A stretch of DNA of 64,000 nucleotides, taken from the NCBI RefSeq assembly GCF_000300275.1, contig NZ_AMRN01000003.1:310001-374000 (forward strand). Reading direction: 5' to 3'. Numbering within the stretch: the stretch's first letter is position 1; each line of letters opens with the position of its first letter. The notes under the pieces were generated by a model. That model saw only the letters and a list, made by a program, of their open reading frames with translations. It was not told the DNA's origin and searched no databases. Position numbers and translations under genes: made by a program. This stretch comes from Thalassospira profundimaris WP0211. Its GTDB lineage: Bacteria > Pseudomonadota > Alphaproteobacteria > Rhodospirillales > Thalassospiraceae. Positions 39,264-48,000 of the stretch are shown piece by piece.

Positions 39264-39512
39264 CTATTTCCTCTCGATCTGGGCAGCACTGCGCAGCGCA
39301 CGTGTCAGAACAGCACACAGCGCAATCAGGATAGCCCATCCGGCAAAGAAATAGACAAACAGGATCGGCAGGCCAAGGATCGTGCCATCAAGCGAAAACA
39401 TCCCCACAATCGGCGGCAGCCAGATGAACAGCGCCACCAGCATCAGAACAAGGGCGCGTTCGGTAAGTTTGCGTGGTGGTGTGATGGGGGCCTCCTGCGC
39501 ATTGATGGGCAA
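39264..39512 (-). CDS. small two-helix membrane protein next to sensor kinase
   Basis: An 82-residue protein with two hydrophobic segments (ALVLMLVALFIWLPPIVGMF and LPILFVYFFAGWAILIALCAVL) separated by a short polar turn, and a basic tail. Small proteins of this shape commonly precede SSS-type transporters and symporter-kinases and may be accessory subunits, but no function is established. It starts 14 bases after the receiver gene and stops three bases before the kinase start, so all three are made together. Confidence 0.75.
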   Translation of the reverse strand: MPINAQEAPITPPRKLTERALVLMLVALFIWLPPIVGMFSLDGTILGLPILFVYFFAGWAILIALCAVLTRALRSAAQIERK

Positions 39513-39526
39513 CGCAAACGCGCGTC

Positions 39527-39910
39527 TCAGTTTTCCGCACGTTCCAGCAGGGCTTTGACCCGGGACACAACATCGCGTGTGGAAAACGGCTTGGTGACAA
39601 AGTCATCCACGCCAAGTTCAAGCCCCTTGCGGCGGTCCACTTCGCGGGTTTTGGCAGTCAGCATCATGATCGGCATTTGTCGGGTGTTGGGGTCGTTGCG
39701 CGCTGCGCGCACGACTTCAAACCCGTCGCAAACGGGCATCATGACATCAAGTAAAACCATGTCCGGAATATCGCGCGCAATCATCGAAATCGCCGTACGG
39801 CCATCCGTTGCGACACTGACGTCATAGCCTTCCTTTTCCATCAGAAAGCTGAGTGATTCGACAATGGTTTCCTCGTCTTCGGCAATCAAGACCTTTGGTC
39901 TCTCATTCAA
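39527..39910 (-). CDS. single-domain response regulator (CheY-like receiver)
   Basis: A 127-residue receiver domain with no output domain. The acidic pair is in LIAEDEE, the phospho-aspartate in VLLDVMMP, the switch threonine in MLTAKT and the lysine in FVTKPFS. It is the first gene of the receiver/small protein/kinase operon, so it is the likely phosphate acceptor of the symporter-kinase. Without DNA-binding it must pass the signal by phosphotransfer or protein contact. A typical partner with LuxR or AAA output is not in the window. Confidence 0.93.
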   Translation of the reverse strand: MNERPKVLIAEDEETIVESLSFLMEKEGYDVSVATDGRTAISMIARDIPDMVLLDVMMPVCDGFEVVRAARNDPNTRQMPIMMLTAKTREVDRRKGLELGVDDFVTKPFSTRDVVSRVKALLERAEN

Positions 39911-40028
39911 GGACGTTCTCCCCGATTTTTTGGATTTTTATATTCCCAATCCTAACGACTTACGGGCTGAATGATAATGCTACTTTGGGGTGGTATAGAT
40001 AAGACGTTGCTTGAAAGCCCTCATCAGA

Positions 40029-41606
40029 TCATTTTTTGGCGGTTTTCGGCGTGCCATCGGCCATTTCATAGGCGCGTTGTGCGCAATCATCGCGCGGGCA
40101 CTGGCGGCATGAAATCCCGACCGGGACCGCCGATTCAGGACGATCAAGCGATAATCGGTCGCCATAAACCACATCATTTGAAAAGGCCGTGTCGCAACCG
40201 ATCATCACCGAATGAACCGAGCGCGGAACGCCATATCCCCCGGCCCCGGACCGCAACGCACGCGCAACAAACAAAAATTCACTGCCATCGGGCAGACGGA
40301 CAAATTGCGGAATGACACGTTCGGGCGCGGTATAGGCTTCGTGCACCACCCAGCGCGGGCACGCCCCGCCATAACGCGGCAATTGCAGGCCCGATGCCGA
40401 GAACCGTTTGGAAATGTTCCCGGCGATGTCGGTGCGCACCAAGTGGAACGGAATGCCTTCGGCCCCCGGGCGGCGAAGCGTCGTCAGGCGGTGGCAAATC
40501 TGTTCCCAACTTGCCGCGTAGCGTTGCTGCAAAAGTTCGATGTCATGGCGCATGCTGCGCGCGTCATCCAAAAACAGGTCATAGGGAAACAGGAGTGCGG
40601 CGGCAGTATAGGATATCAATGCCTCGGATGCGCGAACCCGTCCTGCTTTGCTGCCAATCTGGGCGCGATCCAGTATCTCGTTGATCGGGTCTGCGGCCTC
40701 AAGCCGGCAGATGGTGCGCGCTGCCTGAAAACGCGCCGAGGTGATCGGAAGCGCGCGGGAAATGCACAGGGTATTATTCTTGGCATCCCACTGATAGCCG
40801 CTTGTCAGGAAGTCCTCGGACGGGCGGCGTTCGATCCGGGTGTTGTGGGTGTCTTCAAGGTAATTGATCAGATCGGTCAGATAGAGCCCGCCATCGGGAT
40901 CAATCACCGGGCGCATCTTGTTGGCGTGGTCTTCAAGGGCGGGGAAGTGGTTGGCATTGTCATATAACAGATCATCAACTTCCTCGGCCGGGCTGGCGGC
41001 CGGGCGGCCGGCCTCGCCGCGTTCAAGGAAGTTGAAAATTTCGGTCGCGGATTCGGCAAGGCGCTGGGATTCGCGCACCAGTGTCGCGTTAAAGCGTGCG
41101 CGCTGGTCGGGTGACAGATCATCATAGTCATCGAAAATCTCGGCCACTGTCCGGATCGAGGTAATCCGGGTCAGGATCGAATGGCTGGCCTCGGTTAGGA
41201 ACGGGTCATGGCTGAGCCGTTCGGACAGCGCGTCAATATCATCAAGGCCACTGCGATAGGCGCGATACAGCGACAAGAACGCTGTGATCATGCCCGGTGA
41301 GGCCGCAATCATGGCGGGGAATTCGCGGCTTTCGACCGGGGTGGTGCGAAAGACCGGGTCGGATGCAACTTCGGCCAGATCCGAAAGCAACCGGCTTTCC
41401 TCGGACCCTGACAGGCTGTGAGGATGAATTTCCAGTGCCTCGGCAATTCGCATCAACAATCCGCCGCCGATCGAGCGGCGGTTATGTTCGATCAAATTAA
41501 GGTAGGACGCCGAGATGCCCGCAGCCTTCGCCAGGGCATTCTGGGTCATCCCGATGTCTTTTCGCCGTCCGCGAATGCGGTGTCCGATGGGGGCCTGACG
41601 CGCCAT
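40029..41606 (-). CDS. short-chain acyl-type transcriptional regulator (ScfR/PccR/RamB family)
   Basis: A 525-residue regulator: an XRE helix-turn-helix at residues about 8-65 (TQNALAKAAGISASYLNLIEHNRRSIGG), an IrrE/ImmA-related middle domain whose metal-protease HExxH is absent (ARFQAARTICRLEA instead), and a C-terminal cysteine motif CRQCPRDDC about 20 residues from the end. This layout matches regulators of acetate, propionate and methylcitrate metabolism. It diverges from the ABC binding-protein gene over a 202-bp AT-rich gap, so it may control that importer; mmsA, which makes propionyl-CoA, lies 5 kb away. Confidence 0.88.
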   Translation of the reverse strand: MARQAPIGHRIRGRRKDIGMTQNALAKAAGISASYLNLIEHNRRSIGGGLLMRIAEALEIHPHSLSGSEESRLLSDLAEVASDPVFRTTPVESREFPAMIAASPGMITAFLSLYRAYRSGLDDIDALSERLSHDPFLTEASHSILTRITSIRTVAEIFDDYDDLSPDQRARFNATLVRESQRLAESATEIFNFLERGEAGRPAASPAEEVDDLLYDNANHFPALEDHANKMRPVIDPDGGLYLTDLINYLEDTHNTRIERRPSEDFLTSGYQWDAKNNTLCISRALPITSARFQAARTICRLEAADPINEILDRAQIGSKAGRVRASEALISYTAAALLFPYDLFLDDARSMRHDIELLQQRYAASWEQICHRLTTLRRPGAEGIPFHLVRTDIAGNISKRFSASGLQLPRYGGACPRWVVHEAYTAPERVIPQFVRLPDGSEFLFVARALRSGAGGYGVPRSVHSVMIGCDTAFSNDVVYGDRLSLDRPESAVPVGISCRQCPRDDCAQRAYEMADGTPKTAKK

Positions 41607-41808
41607 ACTAAAGTCTTACCTGTTGACAGAATTTACTAATTTTCACAAAGCTCATCTATATATTTACAAAAAAGTTCTTTTATATCAACTAGGTGTTGAT
41701 TCATTTTCAGATGATCCTCATTGTTTTGTCAGGTCGATAAAAAAACGAACCAAAAAACAGGCCTCAGATTTCTCTGAAACAGATCCCAAGACATTGGGGA
41801 GGAAAACC

Positions 41809-43170
41809 ATGTCGGAGACTAAGCTTATCGGAAATGTATCTCGTCGTACGATCCTGAAGGGATCCGCGGCAACCACGGGTGCAGCCCTCATCGGCGGCAC
41901 TTTCCCGATGCATTTCATCAAGAACGCGCATGCCCAGACCTTCCGGGGTGATCCGGGCAGTGCTGCCAGCGTCAAACTCGGTTTCAACGTGCCGCAGACC
42001 GGCCCATATGCCGATGAGGGTGCTGACGAATTGCGTGCCTATCAGCTTGCGGTCAAGCACCTTAATGGCGAAGGCGATGGCGGTATGCTCAATACCATCA
42101 AGCCGCTTCAGCTTAAGGGTAACGGCATCCTCGGCAAGAAAGTCGAGTTCGTGACCGGTGATACCCAGACCAAGTCCGATGCCGCGCGTGCTTCTGCCAA
42201 GCGCATGATCGAAAAAGACAATGTGGCAATGATCACCGGTGGTTCGTCCTCTGGTGTGGCTGTTGCCGTGCAGGGTCTTTGCCAGGAAATGGGCGTCATC
42301 TTCATGGCGGGTCTGACCCACTCGAACGACACCACCGGTAAAGACAAAAAGCGTTATGGCTTCCGCCACTTCTTCAACGCTTACATGTCCGGTCAGGCGA
42401 TCGCGCCGGTTCTGCTCGACGAGTATGGCGCAGAACGCCGCGCCTATCACCTGACGGCCGATTACACCTGGGGCTGGACCCAGGAAGAATCGATCAAGGC
42501 CGCGACCGAAAATATCGGTTGGGAAACTGTGAACACCGTTCGTACCCCGGTGGGTGCTGGTGACTTCTCCCAGTACATCACCCCGGTTCTGAACTCTGGC
42601 GCAGATGTCCTGATCCTGAACCACTATGGTAAGGACATGGTCAACTCCCTGACCCAGGCCGTTCAGTTCGGTCTGCGTGACAAACAGGTGAATGGCAAGA
42701 ACTTCGAAATCGTTGTTCCGCTGTATTCCCGCCTGATGGCACAGGGTGCTGGCGATGCAGCCAAGGGTATCCTTGGGACCACCAACTGGCACTGGTCGCT
42801 TCAGGATGCCGGTTCGCAGGCCTTCGTGAAATCGTTCGGTCAGGAATACGGCTTCCCGCCGTCCCAGGCTGCGCATACCTGCTACGTCCAGACGCTGCTT
42901 TATGCAAACGCCTGCGAAATGGCCGGTACGTTCGCACCTTGGGAAGTCATCAAACAGCTTGAAGGTTTCGAGTTCGATGGCGCGGGCAATGGCCCGACCC
43001 TGTACCGTGCAGAAGACCATCAGTGCTTCAAGGATGTTCTGGTTGTGCGTGGTAAAGAAAACCCGCAGTCCAACTTCGACCTTCTTGAAGTCGTCAAGGA
43101 AGTGCCGCGTGCACAGGTCGAGTATCCGGCCGACATGTTCGGCGGTGAACTGGGTCCGTATCAAGTCTGA
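41809..43170 (+). CDS. branched-chain amino acid-type ABC transporter substrate-binding protein
   Basis: A 453-residue periplasmic binding protein of the Leu/Ile/Val (PBP1) type. The signal is twin-arginine-like (SRRTILKGSAATTG) and ends near NAHAQ. Typical pieces are VKLGFNVPQTGPYADEGADEL and MITGGSSSGVAVAVQGLCQE. It is longer than classical LivK (about 350) and its ligand is unclear; relatives bind amides, aromatic acids or short acids. GGGGAGGA precedes ATG 41809; the longer frame from 41623 has no ribosome site and would enter the promoter. The four liv genes follow. Confidence 0.9.
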   Translation: MSETKLIGNVSRRTILKGSAATTGAALIGGTFPMHFIKNAHAQTFRGDPGSAASVKLGFNVPQTGPYADEGADELRAYQLAVKHLNGEGDGGMLNTIKPLQLKGNGILGKKVEFVTGDTQTKSDAARASAKRMIEKDNVAMITGGSSSGVAVAVQGLCQEMGVIFMAGLTHSNDTTGKDKKRYGFRHFFNAYMSGQAIAPVLLDEYGAERRAYHLTADYTWGWTQEESIKAATENIGWETVNTVRTPVGAGDFSQYITPVLNSGADVLILNHYGKDMVNSLTQAVQFGLRDKQVNGKNFEIVVPLYSRLMAQGAGDAAKGILGTTNWHWSLQDAGSQAFVKSFGQEYGFPPSQAAHTCYVQTLLYANACEMAGTFAPWEVIKQLEGFEFDGAGNGPTLYRAEDHQCFKDVLVVRGKENPQSNFDLLEVVKEVPRAQVEYPADMFGGELGPYQV

Positions 43171-43192
43171 TGCACCCAAATTGATGCAAGCA

Positions 43193-43220
43193 GGGCCGGC
43201 CATCTCCCAATGGTCGGCCC
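43193..43220 (+). promoter_or_regulatory. stem-loop between binding-protein gene and livH
   Basis: GGGCCGGCCAT (43193-43203), loop of six, ATGGTCGGCCC (43210-43220): an 11-bp stem with one G-U. It lies 23 bases after the binding-protein stop with no T-run, suggesting an mRNA-protecting hairpin. Confidence 0.65.
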
Positions 43221-43288
43221 GTTTGCCCTCTGGCCTCGGCCTGTACGACTTTTGACTAAGTCCCTTACGAATACGCGGCGGATATCTG

Positions 43289-44305
43289 ATGGACGCTATA
43301 TTTCTTCAAATCCTGAATGGTCTGGACAAGGGCGGTGCCTATGCACTGATTGCGCTTGGCCTGACTCTGGTGTTCGGCACGCTTGGCGTGGTGAACTTCG
43401 CGCATGGTGCCATCTTCATGATGGGCGCATTTTGCGCGGTAACTCTCGAAAAACTTTTGACCCTTTCGGTCAAGGTCAAGGATGAGTCGGTCACCTTCTT
43501 TGACGCCTACAAGGAAACGCCCTACCTCGAACTGTGGTTTGGCGATACCGGCACGGCAATCATTGACTGGTCTGTACCGCTGTCGATCATTCTGGCGATA
43601 CCGGTGATGTTGCTCATTGGCATTGTCATGGAACGCTCACTCATCCGGCATTTCTACAAGCGTCCTCACGCCGAACAGATTCTTGTGACTTTTGGTCTGG
43701 CCATCGTGCTTCAGGAACTGGTCAAGGCCGCCTTTGGCGCAAACCCGATCCCGCAGGGCGCACCGGATATCGTTTCCGGATCTGCCGCCGTTGGTGCGAT
43801 CTTTGGTCTGGGCGAAGCGGTAGTTTATCCTTGGTGGCGTCTGATTTATCTGGCGTTCTCGCTGATCACCATTGGTCTTGTGTTCTCGTTCCTGCATTTC
43901 ACCACCTACGGGATGGTGGTGCGCGCCGGGATGGCCGACCGCGAAACGGTCGAACTTCTGGGCATCAATATTGAACGTCGCTTTACGATTGTGTTTGGCA
44001 TCGCGGCAGTGGTCGCGGGTCTGGCAGGCGTGATGTACACGCCGGTTCTGCCCCCGGATTACCATCTGGGCATGGACTTCCTGGTGCTGTCATTTGTCGT
44101 GGTTGTTGTGGGTGGCATGGGCTCCTTGCCCGGTGCGGTGGCCGCTGGCTTCCTGCTGGGGATCCTGCAGTCCTTCTCGTCCATGACCGAGGTAAAAGAC
44201 ATCTTCCCGGGCATTGACCAGATCATCATCTACCTTGTTGCCGTCGTCATTCTGTTGACCCGTCCGCGTGGTCTGCTGGGACGCCGGGGCGTGATGGAGA
44301 GCTAA
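43289..44305 (+). CDS. livH: branched-chain-type ABC transporter permease LivH
   Basis: A 338-residue LivH-family permease. It opens with [33 protein letters not shown], read in segments, and ends with [21 protein letters not shown]; about eight hydrophobic segments are seen. An insertion of about 30 residues ([20 protein letters not shown]) after the second helix makes it longer than the roughly 300-residue standard. It is coupled to livM two bases downstream. Confidence 0.92.
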   Translation: MDAIFLQILNGLDKGGAYALIALGLTLVFGTLGVVNFAHGAIFMMGAFCAVTLEKLLTLSVKVKDESVTFFDAYKETPYLELWFGDTGTAIIDWSVPLSIILAIPVMLLIGIVMERSLIRHFYKRPHAEQILVTFGLAIVLQELVKAAFGANPIPQGAPDIVSGSAAVGAIFGLGEAVVYPWWRLIYLAFSLITIGLVFSFLHFTTYGMVVRAGMADRETVELLGINIERRFTIVFGIAAVVAGLAGVMYTPVLPPDYHLGMDFLVLSFVVVVVGGMGSLPGAVAAGFLLGILQSFSSMTEVKDIFPGIDQIIIYLVAVVILLTRPRGLLGRRGVMES

Positions 44306-44307
44306 TA

Positions 44308-45486
44308 ATGTCAAATACAAAAATCGTCTCGCCCAAGAAAGATATGATCTTTATGGCCATCCTGTCGGTCGTGGTCCTGACCATGCCGATCTGGTTGCAG
44401 CCCTTCGGGGCGGCCTATCCTGACCTGATGCAGAAGTTCATGATCTTTGGCATCTTTGCCATCGGCTATAACATCCTGTTTGGTCTGACCGGTTATCTGT
44501 CCTTTGGTCACGCAGCCTTCCTGGGTGTGGGGTCCTACACGGCGGTGTGGTCGTTCAAGCTGCTGTCGATGAACGTTATTCCGGCCATGATCTTTGGCAC
44601 GGTTCTCTCAGGGCTGTTTGCGCTCGCGATCGGCTTTGTGTCGTTGCGTCGTTCAGGGATTTACTTCTCGATCCTGACACTGGCCTTTGCGCAGATGTCC
44701 TATAACCTTGCCTATTCGGTTCTGACCCCGATCACCAATGGTGAAACCGGTCTGCAACTTGCACAGTCCGATCCGCGCATTCTTGATCACATGTCAGGCA
44801 TCGTTGCCGACGGATCGCTGCCGACCCCGAACCTATTCGGGATCGAGGGGATCGGTTATTCCGGCTTCTATATCTGTGCCGCCCTGATGCTGATATCGTT
44901 CTTCATATATCTGCGCATCTTCCGCTCACCGTTCGGGCTTAAGCTGCGTGCGATCAAGTCGAACCAGAACCGTATGGGCTATACCGGGTTCAGCACCCGA
45001 CCATATCTGATGACCGCCTTTGTCATCTCGGGCATGTATGCCGGTCTTGCCGGTTCGCTTCTGGCGGTCACCGATCCGCTGGCCGGGGCCGAGCGCATGC
45101 AATGGACCGCATCGGGCGAGGTCGTTCTGATTACCATCCTTGGTGGTGTCGGGACCCTGATTGGTCCGCTTTTGGGTGCAGGTATCATCAAGTATTTCGA
45201 GAACATCTTCTCGGCCTTTAACGATGACGTGCTGCTGAATGCGTTCTCCTTCCTGCCCGATTGGCTGGCCCATCCGGTGGCATCCGTGGTTGGTCTGTTT
45301 GTCGGCGAAGGCTGGCACCTGACCCTTGGTCTTGTCTTCATGCTGATCGTGATCTTCCTGCCCGGTGGCATCATGGAAGGTATCACGCGCCTGACGCGCC
45401 TGGTTACCAAACGTGACAAGGCCGAGCCGAAGTCCGAAGCCCACGAAACCAAAGAAAAAGAACAAACATCGGCGGGGGAGGTCTGA
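44308..45486 (+). CDS. livM: branched-chain-type ABC transporter permease LivM
   Basis: A 392-residue LivM-family permease with about nine to ten hydrophobic segments and the motifs [42 protein letters not shown] and [13 protein letters not shown], read in segments. The C-terminus is charged ([19 protein letters not shown]), unlike most members. GGAGAG precedes the ATG, two bases after livH. Confidence 0.92.
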   Translation: MSNTKIVSPKKDMIFMAILSVVVLTMPIWLQPFGAAYPDLMQKFMIFGIFAIGYNILFGLTGYLSFGHAAFLGVGSYTAVWSFKLLSMNVIPAMIFGTVLSGLFALAIGFVSLRRSGIYFSILTLAFAQMSYNLAYSVLTPITNGETGLQLAQSDPRILDHMSGIVADGSLPTPNLFGIEGIGYSGFYICAALMLISFFIYLRIFRSPFGLKLRAIKSNQNRMGYTGFSTRPYLMTAFVISGMYAGLAGSLLAVTDPLAGAERMQWTASGEVVLITILGGVGTLIGPLLGAGIIKYFENIFSAFNDDVLLNAFSFLPDWLAHPVASVVGLFVGEGWHLTLGLVFMLIVIFLPGGIMEGITRLTRLVTKRDKAEPKSEAHETKEKEQTSAGEV

Positions 45487-45489
45487 TCC

Positions 45490-46251
45490 ATGTCCGAATA
45501 CATTCTTGACGTCACCGACGTCGACAAGAACTTTGGCGGTCTGCAGGCGCTTTCCGATATCAACCTTCGGGTCAAGGAAGGCACCGTGCACGCGATCATC
45601 GGGCCAAACGGTGCGGGCAAATCGACATTGCTGAACGTGATCGTCGGGCGTCTGGCACCAAGCCGCGGTCGTGTGTTGCTGGGCGACCAGGTTCTGACCG
45701 GCAAGGAACCGCACGAGATCAACCAGCTTGGTGTCGCGCGTGTTTTCCAGACGCCGGAAATCTTCCCGGAACTGTCGCTTTTGCAAAACGTGATGGTTCC
45801 GGCCTTTGCCAAGCGCGAAGGCATTTTCAAGATGAACTTCCTCAAAAGCCTGTTTGCGGAAAAAGAAGTCCGCGAACATGCCGAACACCTTCTTGAAGAT
45901 GTCGGCTTGCTTCAGCACCAGGATCATCTTGCCGGTTCGATGTCGCGTGGTGACAAACGTCGTCTTGAACTTGCCATGTGCCTTGGCCAGCAGCCGAAAC
46001 TGTTCCTGCTCGATGAACCAACAGCTGGCATGTCGCGCCATGACACCAACCGCACGATTGATCTGCTCAAACGGATCAAGGAACGCGGCATGACCAAGGT
46101 GATCATTGAACACGACATGCATGTTGTGTTCAGTCTGGCCGATCGCATCAGCGTCTTGGCCCAGGGTGCCATCATCTGTGAAGGCACACCGGAAGAAGTA
46201 CGTAACGACCCACGGGTCAAGGAAGCCTATCTCGGAGGGGAAACGGTATGA
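45490..46251 (+). CDS. livG: branched-chain-type ABC transporter ATPase LivG
   Basis: A 253-residue ATPase. Walker A is GPNGAGKST; the signature region is MSRGDKRRLELAMCL, where SRGDK replaces the usual SGGQ; Walker B is LFLLDEPTAGM; the switch histidine is in IIEHDMHVVF. The end ERVRNDPRV-like text (EEVRNDPRVKEAYLGG) is typical of LivG. GGGGGAGG precedes the ATG. It overlaps livF by four bases. Confidence 0.93.
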   Translation: MSEYILDVTDVDKNFGGLQALSDINLRVKEGTVHAIIGPNGAGKSTLLNVIVGRLAPSRGRVLLGDQVLTGKEPHEINQLGVARVFQTPEIFPELSLLQNVMVPAFAKREGIFKMNFLKSLFAEKEVREHAEHLLEDVGLLQHQDHLAGSMSRGDKRRLELAMCLGQQPKLFLLDEPTAGMSRHDTNRTIDLLKRIKERGMTKVIIEHDMHVVFSLADRISVLAQGAIICEGTPEEVRNDPRVKEAYLGGETV

Positions 46252-47000
46252 ACGCTTTGCCAAAACAGGAACCCGTCCGTAAACAGGGTGGAGATCCGGC
46301 GTTTTTCTCGGTCTATGACATCCACGCCTATTACGGCGAAAGCTATATCGTTCAGGGGCTGTCCTTTGATGTCCGCGAGGGCGAAATTCTGGCCCTTCTC
46401 GGTCGTAACGGGGCGGGCAAGACATCGACACTCCGCACGCTCGCCCGCATGGGCGACCCGGAACTCAAGCATGGTGAAATCTGGCTTGATCACCAGCCGT
46501 TGCACGAAATGAAGGCATGGCAGGCGGCCCGTCTGGGTCTGCAACTTGTGCCCGAAGATCGGCGCATCATTCCGGGCATGACGGTTCAGCAGAACCTTGA
46601 ACTGGCCCAGATTGCCGAGCCGCATGGCTGGTCGATCCAGCGCATCTATGAGCTGTTCCCGCGTCTTGGTGAAAGGGCGGAACAGGAAGCCATCACCCTT
46701 TCCGGTGGCGAACAGCAGATGCTGGCGATTGGCCGCGCACTGGCCCGTGACATCAAGCTTCTGCTGCTTGATGAACCCTATGAAGGCCTGGCTCCGGTCA
46801 TTGTTCAGGAAATTGAAAAGACCCTGCAAAACGTCAAGAAGCTCGGCATTACGACGATTATTGTCGAGCAGAATGCAATTGCAGCCCTGAAACTGGCCGA
46901 CCGCGCGATTATCATGGATAGCGGCGAGATCGTCTTTGACGGGACCGCGCAGGCTGTTCTCGATAACGAGGAACTGCGCGACCAGTACCTTGCCATCTAG
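46248..47000 (+). CDS. livF: branched-chain-type ABC transporter ATPase LivF
   Basis: A 250-residue ATPase. Walker A is GRNGAGKTS, the signature is LSGGEQQM, Walker B is LLLLDEPYEGLAP and the switch glutamine/histidine region is IIVEQNAIAAL, as in LivF. The N-terminus has about 15 extra residues before SVYDIHAYYGESYIVQG. It is the last gene of the importer operon; five bases after its stop a 265-bp structured element begins, and the operon's terminator comes after that element. Confidence 0.93.
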   Translation: MNALPKQEPVRKQGGDPAFFSVYDIHAYYGESYIVQGLSFDVREGEILALLGRNGAGKTSTLRTLARMGDPELKHGEIWLDHQPLHEMKAWQAARLGLQLVPEDRRIIPGMTVQQNLELAQIAEPHGWSIQRIYELFPRLGERAEQEAITLSGGEQQMLAIGRALARDIKLLLLDEPYEGLAPVIVQEIEKTLQNVKKLGITTIIVEQNAIAALKLADRAIIMDSGEIVFDGTAQAVLDNEELRDQYLAI

Positions 47001-47005
47001 TGATT

Positions 47006-47270
47006 AGGGTCAGGACCCATCAATTTGGTTTTAATGGTTGACCGGATTTGTGCGGATACGCGGAGCAAAGCCGCCGAAAGATATTTATCTTTCAAGGTTT
47101 TACGACAAAGTAGCCCGTGCAAATCCGGTTAATCCGAAGGACAGACGTTATATTTGCAAACTCCGGCGTCAAATCCCTTGTGCGGGATACCGACCCGCCC
47201 TGCGGGCTTTTCCTTGGATTTCACAAATATAACGTCTGCCATTTAAATCAAATTGATGGGTCCTGACCCT
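47006..47270. mobile_element. 265-bp structured element with long terminal inverted repeats (MITE-like)
   Basis: No gene is present. The ends form a perfect 22-bp inverted repeat (47006-47027 and 47249-47270, starting AGGGTCAGGACCCATC), extendable to 32 bp with two mismatches (47006-47037 and 47239-47270). Directly inside lie two more arms: 47038-47050 with 47120-47132 (13 bp, core ACCGGATTTG) and 47142-47156 with 47224-47238 (perfect 15 bp, CAGACGTTATATTTG). Each arm has an inner hairpin (GAAAGATA/TATCTTTC at 47076-47093; CCCGC/GCGGG at 47194-47206). The strand can thus fold into a three-way junction. Long terminal repeats and no gene suggest a miniature, non-autonomous transposable element; no clear target duplication is seen. 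Confidence 0.7.
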
Positions 47271-47324
47271 CACGACAGGGGGGCGTCACCGAAACTTTTT
47301 TGTAAGGGGAGTTTCGGGACAGGT

Positions 47325-47351
47325 AAGGCCGTGCCTCTGGGGCGCGGCCTT
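47325..47351 (+). terminator. rho-independent terminator of the liv operon
   Basis: AAGGCCGTGCC (47325-47335), loop of five, GGCGCGGCCTT (47341-47351): an 11-bp stem with one G-U, followed by TTCCCTTTTT. It lies 324 bases past livF because the structured element sits between gene and terminator. Confidence 0.85.
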
Positions 47352-47366
47352 TTCCCTTTTTATGGC

Positions 47367-47837
47367 TTAAAGATCCGGATCAACGGCAAGCCCCTCGAAA
47401 TCCTTAAGCACATTCAGCACAATCGACGTCTTCACATGCTGGACCGAGTCATGGGGCAACAGCACCTCATTGACGAAATGCGAAAGTGCGGCCAGGTCCT
47501 TGGTCGCGACCTTAAGGTGGTAATCCATCTCCCCGGTCAGCGAAAACGCTTCGAGTACTTCGGGCAGATCGGCCAACAGTCTGGCAAACCGTTTGGCATT
47601 GTCGCGGTTATGGGTGGCAAGTGTCACCGAAATCACCACCAGCAACCCCATGCCCATCTTTTGCCGGTCAATATCGGCCCTGTATCCGCGAATGACCTTG
47701 TCGTCTTCAAGGCGGGCACGGCGGCGTGAACATTGTGACGCCGAAAGACCGATGCGTTCTGACAAATCATTGTTTGTCAGACGGCCATCCTTTTGCAGTT
47801 CCGCCAGCAGTTTAAGGTCCAGTCGGTCCAGTTGCAT
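47367..47837 (-). CDS. Lrp/AsnC-family regulator, divergent to hpd
   Basis: A 156-residue Lrp/AsnC protein: a helix-turn-helix at residues about 4-60 (LDLKLLAELQKDGRLTNNDLSERIGLSASQCSRR, read in segments) and an effector domain of the RAM type (about 70-150, containing FSLTGEMDYHLKVATKDL). It diverges from hpd over a 163-bp gap with two 8-bp palindromes, so it probably controls hpd, responding to an aromatic amino acid or pyruvate derivative. Confidence 0.92.
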   Translation of the reverse strand: MQLDRLDLKLLAELQKDGRLTNNDLSERIGLSASQCSRRRARLEDDKVIRGYRADIDRQKMGMGLLVVISVTLATHNRDNAKRFARLLADLPEVLEAFSLTGEMDYHLKVATKDLAALSHFVNEVLLPHDSVQHVKTSIVLNVLKDFEGLAVDPDL

Positions 47838-47951
47838 GTTTCACGCGCCAAATGATTGTTTAATGCATGATGTATGCAAAGAATTCCGAAAAGCAAGCGT
47901 AAATGCACGCACGTTGCACGCGGTTTGGCGCACGATTGGGACATAACAAGA

Positions 47952-47977
47952 ATTCGAATAATTCCAATCATTCGAAT
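47952..47977. promoter_or_regulatory. paired ATTCGAAT palindromes in the lrp-hpd promoter
   Basis: ATTCGAAT occurs at 47952-47959 and 47970-47977, 18 bases apart centre to centre. The spacing is close to two helical turns, as expected for an Lrp-type regulator, and the sites lie just upstream of the hpd ribosome binding site. Confidence 0.6.
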
Positions 47978-48000
47978 GTTCCAATCAAAGGAGACTTCCG

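Noticed and set aside
41623..41808. Extended N-terminus of the liv-type binding protein
   Set aside because: AT-rich, no ribosome site; the ATG at 41809 has GGGGAGGA and a twin-arginine signal directly after it.
41764..43203. 479-codon minus-strand frame over the ABC binding-protein gene
   Set aside because: Shadow frame; the plus-strand gene has a signal peptide and ribosome site.
44926..46431. 501-codon minus-strand frame over livM-livF
   Set aside because: Shadow of three ABC genes with intact Walker motifs on the plus strand.
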